Counted from the first letter of the stretch, positions 54,264 to 63,138 are shown. The stretch is DNA of 64,000 bases from a bacterium (GCA_029933125.1 JAOZOU010000003.1:124001-188000), one strand, 5' to 3'. A program made the numbers and translations. Notes: a model not told the origin generated them from the sequence alone.

Positions 54264-56054
54264 TCATTCTTTAACCGCTATGGTGCCCCTCGCTTCTTGA
54301 CCTGACGATTGCACATGGTAGAAGTATAGGCCAGGCTGCACCAATCTTCCAGCCTCATCGCGTGCATCCCAGAGGGCTGTTCCATTATCAAGGATTTCAC
54401 TGGACTCATCAAGATTCCTTACGAAATTGCCTTCAAGATCGAAAATCATCGCCCTGAAACTGCCCGGATGAGGTCTGTCTGGACCAGGTTCGGGCAGGAA
54501 TACGATTCGCACCTTTGTGCCAGAGCCCAGCTTAAAAGGATTGGGAAAAGCGTAAGCCGTGCCCTTTCTTGGTGCACCTGTGGCTATGTCGGCTACTATT
54601 TCGCCACTGGGGGTCTCGTTTATGTTGGTGACGCTTACTCCCGAATATCTACCATAAGCAAGCACACTTGCAGGATGTGTGAGGGGAGTGAACTCATGCT
54701 TTTCAAGGCTACCTGGCCAGAAATCCGATTCCTCACCGGGGACATTGCGACGCGGATCTGCTGCATTCTTGATCTCGGGGTCAAGTCTTTCTCCATCAGC
54801 CTGAACAAGTTCAACAAACCACCTCTTCGGATTGTTGTTATTCTTCTGGCTCTCATCCACCCTCCATATCAAAAGGCCACTGCCTGGCAGATAGGTTTCA
54901 AAATAGCCAGCCAGAGGTTGGCGATCCTCGAGCATGAAGTATTCCCCTCTTCCATTTCCCCTTGGGGTCCAGTCGACACCATTTGGATTACCGAGAATCC
55001 GGTAAGCATCCGGTGTTAATCCGATGGGCTCTAGGACGGCACCGCTAACCGTCTCAGTTCCTTCGCAACCAATGCATACTGCGACTGGGTCAATCCACCC
55101 AAGAAAATACTTCATAGGTGCGCACAGATGTGAAGGTACGCTACCAAGTCTGTTGGGCGGACCATTCCATGCGCCCTCATCCATCAAACAAAGTGGACCA
55201 ACAACTGGAAGGCCATTTTCGGTATTGTAAAGATCGGGCAGGCCCAGCAGATGACAGAACTCATGTGCAAAAACCCCAATCTCTCCCATCTCAGGCACGA
55301 TTATGAATGGTCCTATTAGCTTGCCATCAACAATCGTATTGGAGGTAGGTCCATAAAGCGAGAGATCGGACTGCAATGACCAGATATAGTTAGCAGCTAT
55401 GCCACCTGGCATATTAGCAAACATTTCGGCCCCCTGACCAGAATGAACAATGATCAGGGCATCTATATAGCCATCGTCGTCACCCGAGGATGGCAAACCG
55501 TCAGGTCCATCGTTGTCATAGAGACTTAGATCAGCGAGATCACGAGCTTCCCTTACTGTTTGAGCAACCAATCCCCATATGTTAAGCGGGAAAGAACAAA
55601 GAGTCGTGTCGATGGCGGAAGAGGTAGTGTCAAGTCCGTAGTCGTCGGCGGTACCTGGTGAGCCGTCTCGATTGACTATGAGACTATGATCACAGGGACT
55701 CCTCAGCCAGCCGAAGACTTCACCACTCACTCCAAACTTCCCGTAGGAATTCTCCTCAAAGTAGGTGTGCATTGAGGGACCGCTCCTGCTGAAGAGCTTC
55801 TCGCGGATGAACTCAGGTTCAACCTGCGCAGGCTTATCGGTGAAATCAACGAGGAGAACAAGGCAACGACATTCGCCCACTGGCCGAACATAACGCCCGG
55901 GTATTTCATCCACGATGCTTGGCCTTGTTCTGAAATAGGAGATGGGCAAGCCAAGCTTGGCACCTTTTTGAGTTGGTGGTGGTGCTATAGCTAGACTGTT
56001 GCCAGTTGATAGCACGAGAGCGATTAGCGGGATAACCAGCTCCATTTTTCTCAT
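54264..56054 (-). CDS. Secreted M6-family metalloprotease with FlgD-like tail
   Basis: 596 residues with a signal peptide (about 1-24). The zinc motif HEFCHLLGLPDLY is at about residues 264-276. The early part shows MHTYFEENSYGKFGVSGEV, as in immune inhibitor A-like M6 proteases. The C-terminal 95 residues form a FlgD-like Ig fold starting YAFPNPFKLGSGTKVRIVF (about 500) and ending LYFYHVQSSG and GTIAVKE. It shares the domain plan of the M6 protease at 2.1 kb without FG-GAP repeats, so it is probably another substrate of the same surface export route. It is transcribed from its own promoter (56064-56092). ATG at 56045 is an alternative start. Confidence 0.85.
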   Translation of the reverse strand: MRKMELVIPLIALVLSTGNSLAIAPPPTQKGAKLGLPISYFRTRPSIVDEIPGRYVRPVGECRCLVLLVDFTDKPAQVEPEFIREKLFSRSGPSMHTYFEENSYGKFGVSGEVFGWLRSPCDHSLIVNRDGSPGTADDYGLDTTSSAIDTTLCSFPLNIWGLVAQTVREARDLADLSLYDNDGPDGLPSSGDDDGYIDALIIVHSGQGAEMFANMPGGIAANYIWSLQSDLSLYGPTSNTIVDGKLIGPFIIVPEMGEIGVFAHEFCHLLGLPDLYNTENGLPVVGPLCLMDEGAWNGPPNRLGSVPSHLCAPMKYFLGWIDPVAVCIGCEGTETVSGAVLEPIGLTPDAYRILGNPNGVDWTPRGNGRGEYFMLEDRQPLAGYFETYLPGSGLLIWRVDESQKNNNNPKRWFVELVQADGERLDPEIKNAADPRRNVPGEESDFWPGSLEKHEFTPLTHPASVLAYGRYSGVSVTNINETPSGEIVADIATGAPRKGTAYAFPNPFKLGSGTKVRIVFLPEPGPDRPHPGSFRAMIFDLEGNFVRNLDESSEILDNGTALWDARDEAGRLVQPGLYFYHVQSSGQEARGTIAVKE

Positions 56055-56063
56055 GACAATCTA

Positions 56064-56092
56064 ACTCTAATGGGCGAAGCCTTGCCTGTCAA
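56064..56092 (-). promoter_or_regulatory. Sigma-70-type promoter for the M6 protease gene (- strand)
   Basis: On the minus strand TTGACA (56092-56087) and TAGAGT (56069-56064) are 17 bases apart. Transcription would begin near 56057, so the first ATG at 56054 would be almost leaderless; ATG at 56045 would leave a leader of about 12 bases. Confidence 0.5.
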
Positions 56093-56108
56093 TGGATCGG
56101 CAAAGCGC

Positions 56109-56136
56109 TTGACTATAGTATCGATATTGGTATAGT
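56109..56136 (+). promoter_or_regulatory. Sigma-70-type promoter for the heptose genes
   Basis: TTGACT (56109-56114) and TATAGT (56131-56136) are 16 bases apart, giving a start near 56143 and a leader of about 36 bases before the TTG at 56179. It lies back to back with the promoter of the divergent M6 gene. Confidence 0.6.
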
Positions 56137-56178
56137 TTGCGATGGATTTTGAACAACACCTCTTGCAAGGAGTTTTGT

Positions 56179-57180
56179 TTGAATAGCATCTCCATAGAAA
56201 GAATTACCGAAATACTCCAGAGGATGAAGAAATGCAAGATAATGGTGGTGGGTGATGCCATGCTCGATCGCTATGTCTGGGGTGTTGTTTCGAGAATTTC
56301 ACCCGAAGCCCCAGTTCCTGTAGTCGAAATAACGGATGAAAGCAATCGCTTGGGTGGTGCTGCGAACGTCGCTAACAATGTCATAACTCTTGGAGCCGCC
56401 TGTGGCATCACATGTGTTGTTGGAAATGATAATGTGGGGGAAGAACTCGCAAGTCTCATGAGATCCAGGGGCATAGATACCAGTGGCGTCATATATGATG
56501 AAGGGCGGCCAACGACTGTGAAAACGCGGGTGATTGCCCACAATCAGCAAGTTGTACGAACCGACAAAGAGGTGCGCACTGAGGTCTGCGGAGCAATTGA
56601 GGAAAGCATAATTGATGTCGCTCTACAGTCTGCCGAGACCTGTGACGCAATCATAATATCTGATTATGGGAAGGGTGTGATCACCAAAAGACTCCTGTCC
56701 GAACTCATCCCCAAAGTAAGAAGAATTGGTAAGATAATATCGGTTGATCCAAAGGAGAATCATTTCAGGAATTACAAACGTGTCTCCTTGATCACACCAA
56801 ATCAATTTGAGGCAGGAGCTGCAATGGGAAGGCGTATCCATGATGAGGTGAGCCTTCATGAGGTTGGCTGGGAGATCATAGATCTTCTCGAGGTCGATTC
56901 CCTGCTTATAACAAGAGGTGAGCAGGGCATGTCGCTTTTTAGAAGCGATCGCACATATCGTCACTTTCCAACAGTAGCTCGTCATGTATATGATGTGACA
57001 GGAGCTGGTGATACAGTTATCTGCTCCTTTACACTTGCACTTTGTGCTGGTGCAACAATGGATGAGGCAGCTCAAATTGCCAACCATGCTGCCGGTGTTG
57101 TGATCGCCAATGTTGGTACCGCATCTGTTACTCCCGAAGAACTTATGAGTTCATTTCAATCCCGCTTAGATCAGATCTGA
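56179..57180 (+). CDS. rfaE1: D-glycero-beta-D-manno-heptose-7-phosphate kinase (RfaE1 domain)
   Basis: 333 residues, a PfkB-family sugar kinase. It phosphorylates heptose 7-phosphate for lipopolysaccharide core synthesis. TTG at 56179 follows AAGGAG (56167-56172) by six bases. Conserved parts are VVGDAMLDRYVWG (about 23-35), EAPVPVVEI, NRLGGAANVANNVITLGA, the PfkB signature DVTGAGDTVICSF (about 272) and NHAAGVVIANVGTASV. In many bacteria this domain is fused to the adenylyltransferase (HldE). Here the two are separate genes two bases apart. Confidence 0.92.
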   Translation: MNSISIERITEILQRMKKCKIMVVGDAMLDRYVWGVVSRISPEAPVPVVEITDESNRLGGAANVANNVITLGAACGITCVVGNDNVGEELASLMRSRGIDTSGVIYDEGRPTTVKTRVIAHNQQVVRTDKEVRTEVCGAIEESIIDVALQSAETCDAIIISDYGKGVITKRLLSELIPKVRRIGKIISVDPKENHFRNYKRVSLITPNQFEAGAAMGRRIHDEVSLHEVGWEIIDLLEVDSLLITRGEQGMSLFRSDRTYRHFPTVARHVYDVTGAGDTVICSFTLALCAGATMDEAAQIANHAAGVVIANVGTASVTPEELMSSFQSRLDQI

Positions 57181-57182
57181 AA

Positions 57183-57665
57183 ATGGGAAGAATTGTTGAT
57201 ATTGAGGAACTCAAGAGGGAACGCGAGCGTGCTCGTAGGGAAGGCCTCACATTTGTTTTCACCAATGGGTGTTTCGATCTTATCCACCGGGGACATATTG
57301 AGCTCCTGAGATCAGCACGGAGCTTTGGCGATATACTCACGGTTGCAATAAACAGTGATGCCTCAGTGAGAAGACTCAAGGGACCTAAGCGACCAATCAT
57401 TGGGCAGGAGGATCGATCTGCCGTCCTTGCTGCGATCATCTTTGTCGACTATGTTATGATCTTCGATGAGGATACCCCTGAAAAAGTAATCTCCGATCTT
57501 ATCCCCGATGTGCTTGTCAAAGGTGCCGATTACAGTATGCATGAAATAGTGGGAAGGGAGCAAGTTGAGTCAGCTGGCGGTAGGGTCGTAAGAGTACCAC
57601 TGCTAGAGGGCTACTCGACCGAGAGGCTCCTTAGAGAGATTGCTGAGCGCTACCGCGCCGAATAG
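57183..57665 (+). CDS. rfaE2: D-glycero-beta-D-manno-heptose 1-phosphate adenylyltransferase (RfaE2)
   Basis: 160 residues. It transfers AMP to heptose 1-phosphate, the step after RfaE1. The nucleotidyltransferase signature VFTNGCFDLIHRGHIELLRS (HxGH as HRGH, about 23-42) is followed by VAINSDASVRRLKGPKRPI, VDYVMIFDEDTPEKVI and VLVKGADY. It starts two bases after rfaE1 and confirms ADP-heptose synthesis in a diderm with lipopolysaccharide. Confidence 0.93.
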   Translation: MGRIVDIEELKRERERARREGLTFVFTNGCFDLIHRGHIELLRSARSFGDILTVAINSDASVRRLKGPKRPIIGQEDRSAVLAAIIFVDYVMIFDEDTPEKVISDLIPDVLVKGADYSMHEIVGREQVESAGGRVVRVPLLEGYSTERLLREIAERYRAE

Positions 57666-57780
57666 TCGTTCGATTGGTTCTCCGGGCTCAAAAGGTTTCA
57701 GTTTGGTGATGAGGAGTCGAAAGCGAATAAGAATACAGCGTAAAGCTCGCAAAATTGGCTTCCTTGGCAAGGGAGCTCCC

Positions 57781-59208
57781 ATGCCTTCTCATGAAAGGTC
57801 TGAGATTGTTGAATCCCTTCGTTTAAGGATTGGTGATGAGGTTGTCTCCACCGATGAGCACGATCTCAGTCGACGCCAGTGCGATGCCCAGCCTCTGCAG
57901 AGCCTGCTTGGGAAGCTCTTTCTTAGCAAACCTGTAGCTGTGGTTTTCCCTGACTCCCCTCGATGTGTCGCGGAGGCTCTAGATGTCTGTATCGAGGGAA
58001 AAACCCCTGCGGTGGTAAGAGGCGGGGCAACTGCTGGTTTGGGTGGTGTTGCATCCGTCGGTAAGACAATTGTGATTGACGTTACCACATTGAATTTGAT
58101 TGTGGAAATCGATGCCAAGAAAAAGCAATCCACGGTCCAGGCGGGTTGCACATGGAAGGTCGTAAGTAGTGCTCTTAGGTCTGAAGGCCTGGCACCCCTG
58201 GCTTTTCCCTCAAGTGGCATCGAAAGCACGGTGGGAGGTTGGATGAGCACCGGAGGCTACGGCATTGGAACGCTTCAGCATGGATGCTTTCACGAAATGG
58301 TCTCATCCATGGAGGTAGCACTTCCTTCAGGTTTGCTGGTTAGCGCAGGGCATGATGGCCTGAGATATTCGATGCGGAGTTTTGCCAGAACCGAAGGTCA
58401 GATGGGAGTGATAACAAGGCTGACTTTTGATGTGAGATCTCTGCCTGAGCAGAAGGCAACATATGTTCTGACCACATCGAAGCTCGACGAGGCCACCGAA
58501 ATTCTGCAAGAGCTGACTGCTTTGAAGATAAAGCCGTTCCATATAATGCTAATGAGTGGAAATCTAGGAGGTCGATTCGCTCCTGGGATCGGCGATTCAT
58601 CAAGACATATTGTTGTAGCTCATTTTGAGGGCAACCAGAAGGATGTGACCCGTGTCAAAGATGACTTAAGGCATATACTCAAGAAACTCGAGGTTAACTC
58701 TGAGTGGATCTACCTTCGGGAGGCAGACATTCATCACTTCGTCCTGATTGAGGATCTCAGAGCAAGAGGTGGGGTGTTGGCTGGAGAGGTCATGATTGAA
58801 CCCAGTGGGGTGGGAGTGCTCTTGAGGCAAGCCCTATGGAAACTCAAGCATCTGGGTGAACCTGTTTATCAATGTGATGTTGTGTCAGATGAAAGGGTTC
58901 TGATGAGACTGGCTTACAGGAAGCGAGGGGCCAGGGTGCAGGCTGTTGAGCGCGACGTCTGGTCAACTCTCTTGTTGGGTTACCTAAGCCTCAAGCTTGG
59001 GGGCAGGCCATACGGCATCGGTTTATGGAACACCCCGTTTGCCAGAGAAATACTCGGGGGTGAATACAGTCAGCTTAAGATCGTTAAGACTGAAACCGAT
59101 AGGTTAGGGATTGTCAACCCTGGCCGTGTCTTTTACCTTAAGATGTCATCGGGCCTTCCGATGCCCTGTTGGCTTCTCAAGTCATTTGCGAGGGTGGCTC
59201 GAAGATAG
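57781..59208 (+). CDS. FAD-binding oxidoreductase (PCMH type)
   Basis: 475 residues from ATG at 57781, which AAGGGAG precedes by five bases; the frame is open upstream to 57709 without a better site. The flavin domain shows VAVVFPDSPRCVAEALDVC, VVRGGATAGLGGVA (about 78-91), and STVGGWMSTGGYGIGTLQHG (about 154-173), which replaces the usual GGNVA-type loop. A C-terminal domain of about 250 residues ends near LGIVNPGRVFYLKM. No iron-sulphur motif is present and the substrate is unknown. It is distinct from the GlcD-type gene at 48.5 kb. It lies between heptose genes and the P-loop synthetase gene, with spacing that permits an operon. Confidence 0.78.
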   Translation: MPSHERSEIVESLRLRIGDEVVSTDEHDLSRRQCDAQPLQSLLGKLFLSKPVAVVFPDSPRCVAEALDVCIEGKTPAVVRGGATAGLGGVASVGKTIVIDVTTLNLIVEIDAKKKQSTVQAGCTWKVVSSALRSEGLAPLAFPSSGIESTVGGWMSTGGYGIGTLQHGCFHEMVSSMEVALPSGLLVSAGHDGLRYSMRSFARTEGQMGVITRLTFDVRSLPEQKATYVLTTSKLDEATEILQELTALKIKPFHIMLMSGNLGGRFAPGIGDSSRHIVVAHFEGNQKDVTRVKDDLRHILKKLEVNSEWIYLREADIHHFVLIEDLRARGGVLAGEVMIEPSGVGVLLRQALWKLKHLGEPVYQCDVVSDERVLMRLAYRKRGARVQAVERDVWSTLLLGYLSLKLGGRPYGIGLWNTPFAREILGGEYSQLKIVKTETDRLGIVNPGRVFYLKMSSGLPMPCWLLKSFARVARR

Positions 59209-59297
59209 ACCATGACTTGGGCTTGTTTAAAGCATTCTTCAGTGCTAATCTCTTAAGAACCTTATCAATGGATATGGGTCCAAGAAGGAGGTGGATA

Positions 59298-60623
59298 GTG
59301 AAAGCAAGGAAAGTCGTCATCATGGGGGCAGCTGGAAGAGATTTTCACAATTTCAACGTTTTTTTCCGTGACAATGACTCATATCGAGTGATTGCCTTTA
59401 CGGCTACTCAAATCCCTCACATAGCTGATCGAGTATATCCAGCTTCCTTGGCTGGCCGACTCTATCCAGAAGGCATACCTATACTTGATGAAAGTGATCT
59501 TGAGCGAATAATAAGAGAGCACGACATTGATGTTGTTGTCTTCGCCTATAGTGATATACCTCACGTAGAAGTGATGCACAAGGCATCTCGAGCTATTGCA
59601 GCGGGTAGCGATTTTATGTTGCTTGGTGCGCACTCAACCTGGCTCGAGTCAAAGTGTCCCGTGATCTCTGTTTGTGCAACACGGACGGGCTCAGGCAAGA
59701 GTCAGACTACACGCAAGGTGTGCGAGATCCTTGAACAAGCCGGCAAGAAGATTGCTGTGATCAGACACCCTATGCCCTATGGGGATCTTGAGAAGCAGGC
59801 TGTCCAGAGGTTTGCAACGCTTGAGGATCTCGATGTGCATGAATGCACAATTGAGGAGAGGGAGGAATATGAACCTCATATCAGAAGAGGTCGTATTGTC
59901 TATGCTGGAGTTGACTACGGGAGGATTCTCAAACAGGCGGAGGGTGAGGCTGAGATAATCATTTGGGATGGGGGTAATAATGATCTACCCTTCTATCGTC
60001 CTGACCTCCATGTAGTAGTTGTTGATCCACATCGACCCGAGTATCAGCTCACTAGCTACCCTGGTGAGGCAAACCTCAGAATGGCTGATGTCGTCGTGAT
60101 AAACAAGATGGACACAGCGCCACCTGAGAATGTCAAGAGCATTGAGAAGATGATCGCTGAAGTCAATCCAAGGGCAGTTGTGATTCATGCCGAATCACCT
60201 ATCTCTGTGGATAACCCCGATCTCATTAAGGGCAAAAGAGCTTTGGTGATCGAAGATGGTCCAACGCTCACACATGGGAATATGAGTTTCGGGGCCGGCA
60301 TAGTGGCAGCAGAGCAGTACGGGGCAAAGGAGTGCATAGATCCACGACCTTTTGCAGTAGGCGAGATCAAGGAGACCTTCGAGAAATACCCCCATATTGG
60401 TAAGGTGATACCAGCGATGGGCTATGGTAATGGCCAGATGAGGGATCTTGAAGCAACGATAAATGCGAGCGACGCCGAACTTGTCATAAGTGCTACACCA
60501 GCGGACGTTGGCTCCCTGCTCGACGTAAAGATGCCTTTGGTCAGGGTGACCTATGAGCTAAGAGAGATTGGTGAACCTTCGCTTGAAAGCGTAATCAGTA
60601 AAGTACTGAGTAAGAGGAGGTAG
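59298..60623 (+). CDS. Cyclic 2,3-diphosphoglycerate synthetase-like P-loop protein
   Basis: 441 residues. GTG at 59298 is six bases after AAGGAGG (59285-59291). The N-terminal part is Rossmann-like (KVVIMGAAGRDFHNFNVFFR). The P-loop is CATRTGSGKSQTTRKVCE (about 134-151), followed by IIWDGGNNDLPFYRPDLHVV and DVVVINKMD. Length and these blocks match the cyclic 2,3-diphosphoglycerate synthetase described from Methanothermus, which makes a thermoprotective solute from 2,3-diphosphoglycerate and ATP. Bacterial homologues are often annotated by similarity only. It lies four bases before sucC. The family is clear; the product in this organism is unproven. Confidence 0.72.
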   Translation: MKARKVVIMGAAGRDFHNFNVFFRDNDSYRVIAFTATQIPHIADRVYPASLAGRLYPEGIPILDESDLERIIREHDIDVVVFAYSDIPHVEVMHKASRAIAAGSDFMLLGAHSTWLESKCPVISVCATRTGSGKSQTTRKVCEILEQAGKKIAVIRHPMPYGDLEKQAVQRFATLEDLDVHECTIEEREEYEPHIRRGRIVYAGVDYGRILKQAEGEAEIIIWDGGNNDLPFYRPDLHVVVVDPHRPEYQLTSYPGEANLRMADVVVINKMDTAPPENVKSIEKMIAEVNPRAVVIHAESPISVDNPDLIKGKRALVIEDGPTLTHGNMSFGAGIVAAEQYGAKECIDPRPFAVGEIKETFEKYPHIGKVIPAMGYGNGQMRDLEATINASDAELVISATPADVGSLLDVKMPLVRVTYELREIGEPSLESVISKVLSKRR

Positions 60624-60627
60624 ACAG

Positions 60628-61767
60628 TTGAAGCTCCACGAGTATCAAGCCAAAGAGATTTTTGCAAGCTATGGCATACCTGTTCCCCAGGGTAAGGTTG
60701 CCAACACTCCGGAAGAGGTGAAAGCAATTGCTTCGGAGATCGGGAAGAAGGTTGTGATAAAGGCACAGGTCCATGTCGGAGGAAGGGGCAAGGCTGGTGG
60801 GATCAAGTTTGCCGATAGCCCGGATGAGGCTGCGGAGGTTGCCTCCCAGATCCTTTCGATGGAGATAAAGGGGCTTCCAGTGAGGAAGGTTCTCGTCGGA
60901 GAATGTTTAGATGTGGTCGAGGAGTATTATCTCGGTGTTATCGTAGATCGCAAGACCCAGCGGCCTGTTGTTATGGTCAGCTCTGCTGGTGGAGTGGATA
61001 TCGAAGAGGTTGCGCGTGAGACACCTGAGAAGATACATAAATATGTTGTCGATCCTCTCAAAGGATTTCTTCCCTACGAGGCTCGTAACCTTGCCTTTAA
61101 GATAGTGACCGAACCGAAGCTTGCACTTAAGACAGCCGGGGTGCTGAAGAAGCTTTACGACGTTTTTGAGGGTGTGGATGCTTCGCTTGCCGAGATAAAT
61201 CCATTTGTGAGAACCCCTCAAGATGAGATGATAGCACTCGATGCGAAAATAAATATTGATGATAATGCCCTGCCCCGTCGCCCTGAAATTGCTAAACTGC
61301 GCGATCCCGAAAGTGAAAATCCTTATGAAGTCAAAGCAAGGGAGAAAGGATTGAGCTATGTTAAGCTCGATGGGACAATTGGCTGCATCGTAAATGGGGC
61401 TGGTCTTGCTATGGCTACTATGGACATGGTTAAGAGGTACGGTGCTGAACCTGCGAATTTCCTCGACATCGGTGGCAGTTCAAACCCTGAGAAAGTGACA
61501 ACGGCGATGGAAATAATCTTGTCAGACAAGAACGTCAAAGCGATTCTTTTCAACATATTCGGAGGTATTACTCGGTGCGACGACGTTGCTAACGGAATTG
61601 TTGAAGCTCTTAGCAGGATGAAAGTCAACGTACCTGTTGTCGTGAGGCTAACTGGTACAAATGAGGATAAGGCAGCTGAAATCCTTCGCAAGATTGACAT
61701 TGTACCAGTCAAGTCGATGGATGAGGGAGTTCGTGAAGTCATCAGATTGAGCAAAGGGGGAGAATAA
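60628..61767 (+). CDS. sucC: Succinate-CoA ligase, beta subunit
   Basis: 379 residues, usual length. The ATP-grasp subunit couples succinyl-CoA and ADP to succinate and ATP. The start MKLHEYQAKEIFASYGIPVP is the family N-terminus. Further typical parts are VVIKAQVHVGGRGKAGGIKF, EINPFV near residue 190, NGAGLAMATMDMVKRYG and FNIFGGITRCDDVANGIVE. The TTG start follows AAGAGGAGG. sucD begins directly after the stop. Confidence 0.96.
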   Translation: MKLHEYQAKEIFASYGIPVPQGKVANTPEEVKAIASEIGKKVVIKAQVHVGGRGKAGGIKFADSPDEAAEVASQILSMEIKGLPVRKVLVGECLDVVEEYYLGVIVDRKTQRPVVMVSSAGGVDIEEVARETPEKIHKYVVDPLKGFLPYEARNLAFKIVTEPKLALKTAGVLKKLYDVFEGVDASLAEINPFVRTPQDEMIALDAKINIDDNALPRRPEIAKLRDPESENPYEVKAREKGLSYVKLDGTIGCIVNGAGLAMATMDMVKRYGAEPANFLDIGGSSNPEKVTTAMEIILSDKNVKAILFNIFGGITRCDDVANGIVEALSRMKVNVPVVVRLTGTNEDKAAEILRKIDIVPVKSMDEGVREVIRLSKGGE

Positions 61768-62637
61768 ATGGGTGTTCTCGTAAATAAAGATACCAAGGTC
61801 ATAGTTCAGGGAATAACGGGCCGTGATGGAAGATTTCATGCTCTTCAAATGAAGGAGTATGGTACTAAGGTTGTTGGCGGTGTTACCCCTGGCAAGGGTG
61901 GAAGTAGTGTAGATGGCATACCCGTATTCAATTCTGTCGAGGAGGCTGTTTCAGCAACAGGTGCTAACGCTTCGGTTATCTATGTTCCGTACTTCGCGGC
62001 GCCTGACGCTATCTATGAGGCTTGTGATGCGGGCATCGAGGTAATCGTTTGCATAACGGAGGGTATACCAACTCTCGATATGGTCAAAGTTGTTAACTAT
62101 CTCAAGACCAAGAAGAGCCGACTGATAGGTCCAAATTGTCCTGGGATTATTACACCAGGTGAAAGCAAGGTAGGTATCATGCCAGGAAGGATCCACAAGC
62201 CTGGACATGTTGGTGTTGTATCCCGAAGTGGAACGCTTACGTATGAAGTTGTGTATCACCTCTCAAACAAGGATCTTGGTCAATCAACATGTATGGGTAT
62301 TGGGGGCGATCCCATAATTGGCACAAACTTCATTGATGCCCTAAAACTTTTTGAGAGTGATGACCAAACGGAGGCAATTGTACTCATCGGTGAGATAGGT
62401 GGAACTGATGAGGAGGAAGCTGCGAAATTTATAAAGGCGTCAGTAACAAAACCAGTTGTAGCTTTTATTGCCGGAAGGACGGCTCCACCTGGGAAGCGCA
62501 TGGGTCATGCCGGTGCAATAATCTCAGGGGGTACAGGGACAGCTGAGGAAAAAATTGCAGCATTTGAAGCTGTCGGTGTACCTGTTGCAGAAACTCCAGC
62601 TCAAATAAGTGAACTGATTGCGGATAAACTCAAATGA
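61768..62637 (+). CDS. sucD: Succinate-CoA ligase, alpha subunit
   Basis: 289 residues. It binds CoA and carries the phosphorylated His in [18 protein letters not shown] (His about 246). The CoA-binding start is [40 protein letters not shown] and [15 protein letters not shown] are conserved. No gap separates it from sucC. The pair serves the citric acid cycle or acyl-CoA-driven ATP formation. Confidence 0.96.
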   Translation: MGVLVNKDTKVIVQGITGRDGRFHALQMKEYGTKVVGGVTPGKGGSSVDGIPVFNSVEEAVSATGANASVIYVPYFAAPDAIYEACDAGIEVIVCITEGIPTLDMVKVVNYLKTKKSRLIGPNCPGIITPGESKVGIMPGRIHKPGHVGVVSRSGTLTYEVVYHLSNKDLGQSTCMGIGGDPIIGTNFIDALKLFESDDQTEAIVLIGEIGGTDEEEAAKFIKASVTKPVVAFIAGRTAPPGKRMGHAGAIISGGTGTAEEKIAAFEAVGVPVAETPAQISELIADKLK

Positions 62638-62679
62638 TGGAAACATTCCAGAAAGTTACTTATACATCAACTAAAAGCT

Positions 62680-62708
62680 TGACAAAAATGTTCAGGAGTT
62701 GTGCAATT
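62680..62708 (+). promoter_or_regulatory. Sigma-70-type promoter for the histone-like gene
   Basis: TTGACA (62680-62685) and TGCAAT (62703-62708) are 17 bases apart. Transcription would start near 62715, leaving an unusually long leader of about 107 bases before the ATG at 62822. Confidence 0.55.
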
Positions 62709-62747
62709 TCATTTGAGTGTGATCGGTTGTCGGTCTTCCTCCGGTGC

Positions 62748-62788
62748 ACTCGGTCAAGTTCAACTGACGTGTGGTCGGACCGAGGTGA
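62748..62788 (+). promoter_or_regulatory. Leader hairpin upstream of the histone-like gene
   Basis: CTCGGTC (62750-62756) can pair with GACCGAG (62779-62785), extended by CA and TG across one bulged base, around a 22-base loop. It lies in the middle of the long leader, 20 bases before the GAAAGGGGG ribosome site. Any control function is inferred. Confidence 0.3.
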
Positions 62789-62821
62789 GGAGGAAAAATC
62801 GAGAGAAAGGGGGCTGTCAGA

Positions 62822-63040
62822 ATGGCACGTACAGTCAGGAGAAAGGCAACCAAGAAGAAGGTGACCAAGAAGAAGACAACAAAGAAGAAGGCAACCAAGA
62901 AGACAGCAAAGAAGAAGACCACCAAGAAGAGAACAACCAAGAAGAAGACGACCAAGAAGAAGACAACAAAGAAGAAGACAACCAAGAAGAAGACGACCAA
63001 GAAAAAGACAACCAAGAGAAAGACCACACGCAGGAAATAG
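62822..63040 (+). CDS. Histone H1-like lysine-rich DNA-binding protein
   Basis: 72 residues, made almost only of Lys, Thr and Arg. After MARTVRRKATKKK the sequence is a run of KKTTK units with a five-residue period. This is the composition of the C-terminal tail of histone H1 and of bacterial H1-like proteins (Chlamydia Hc2, Bordetella BpH1). Such proteins bind and compact DNA through charge. There is no globular domain, so only the tail type is represented. The ATG follows GAAAGGGGG at a normal distance. It has its own promoter and terminator, so it is probably a single-gene transcript and may be abundant. Confidence 0.8.
   Translation: MARTVRRKATKKKVTKKKTTKKKATKKTAKKKTTKKRTTKKKTTKKKTTKKKTTKKKTTKKKTTKRKTTRRK
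62844..63030 (+). repeat. Tandem 15-base repeats encoding KKTTK units
   Basis: About twelve imperfect copies of a 15-base unit of the type AAGAAGACAACCAAG lie inside the histone-like gene. Copies differ mainly at third codon positions. Such tracts can expand or contract by slippage. Confidence 0.8.
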
Positions 63041-63047
63041 CTCTCGA

Positions 63048-63093
63048 GCGGCAGACTCAGGCAAAGTTGTGGTTTCGAGTCTGCCGCGTTTTT
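63048..63093 (+). terminator. Rho-independent terminator after the histone-like gene
   Basis: Perfect eleven-base arms (63048-63058 and 63077-63087) flank an 18-base loop and are followed by G and five T residues. Confidence 0.85.
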
Positions 63094-63109
63094 CTCTGCT
63101 AGAATAAGG

Positions 63110-63138
63110 TTGCAGGATAGGCGACCTTGTGTTATAGG
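63110..63138 (+). promoter_or_regulatory. Possible sigma-70-type promoter upstream of ndk
   Basis: TTGCAG (63110-63115) and TATAGG (63133-63138) are 17 bases apart. Both boxes are partial matches. The implied transcript starts near 63145 and meets the terminator at 63172-63197 before reaching ndk. Confidence 0.35.

Noticed and set aside
62844-63030. Possible CRISPR-like array
   Set aside because: The repeats are contiguous 15-base units in frame with a coding sequence, with no spacers.
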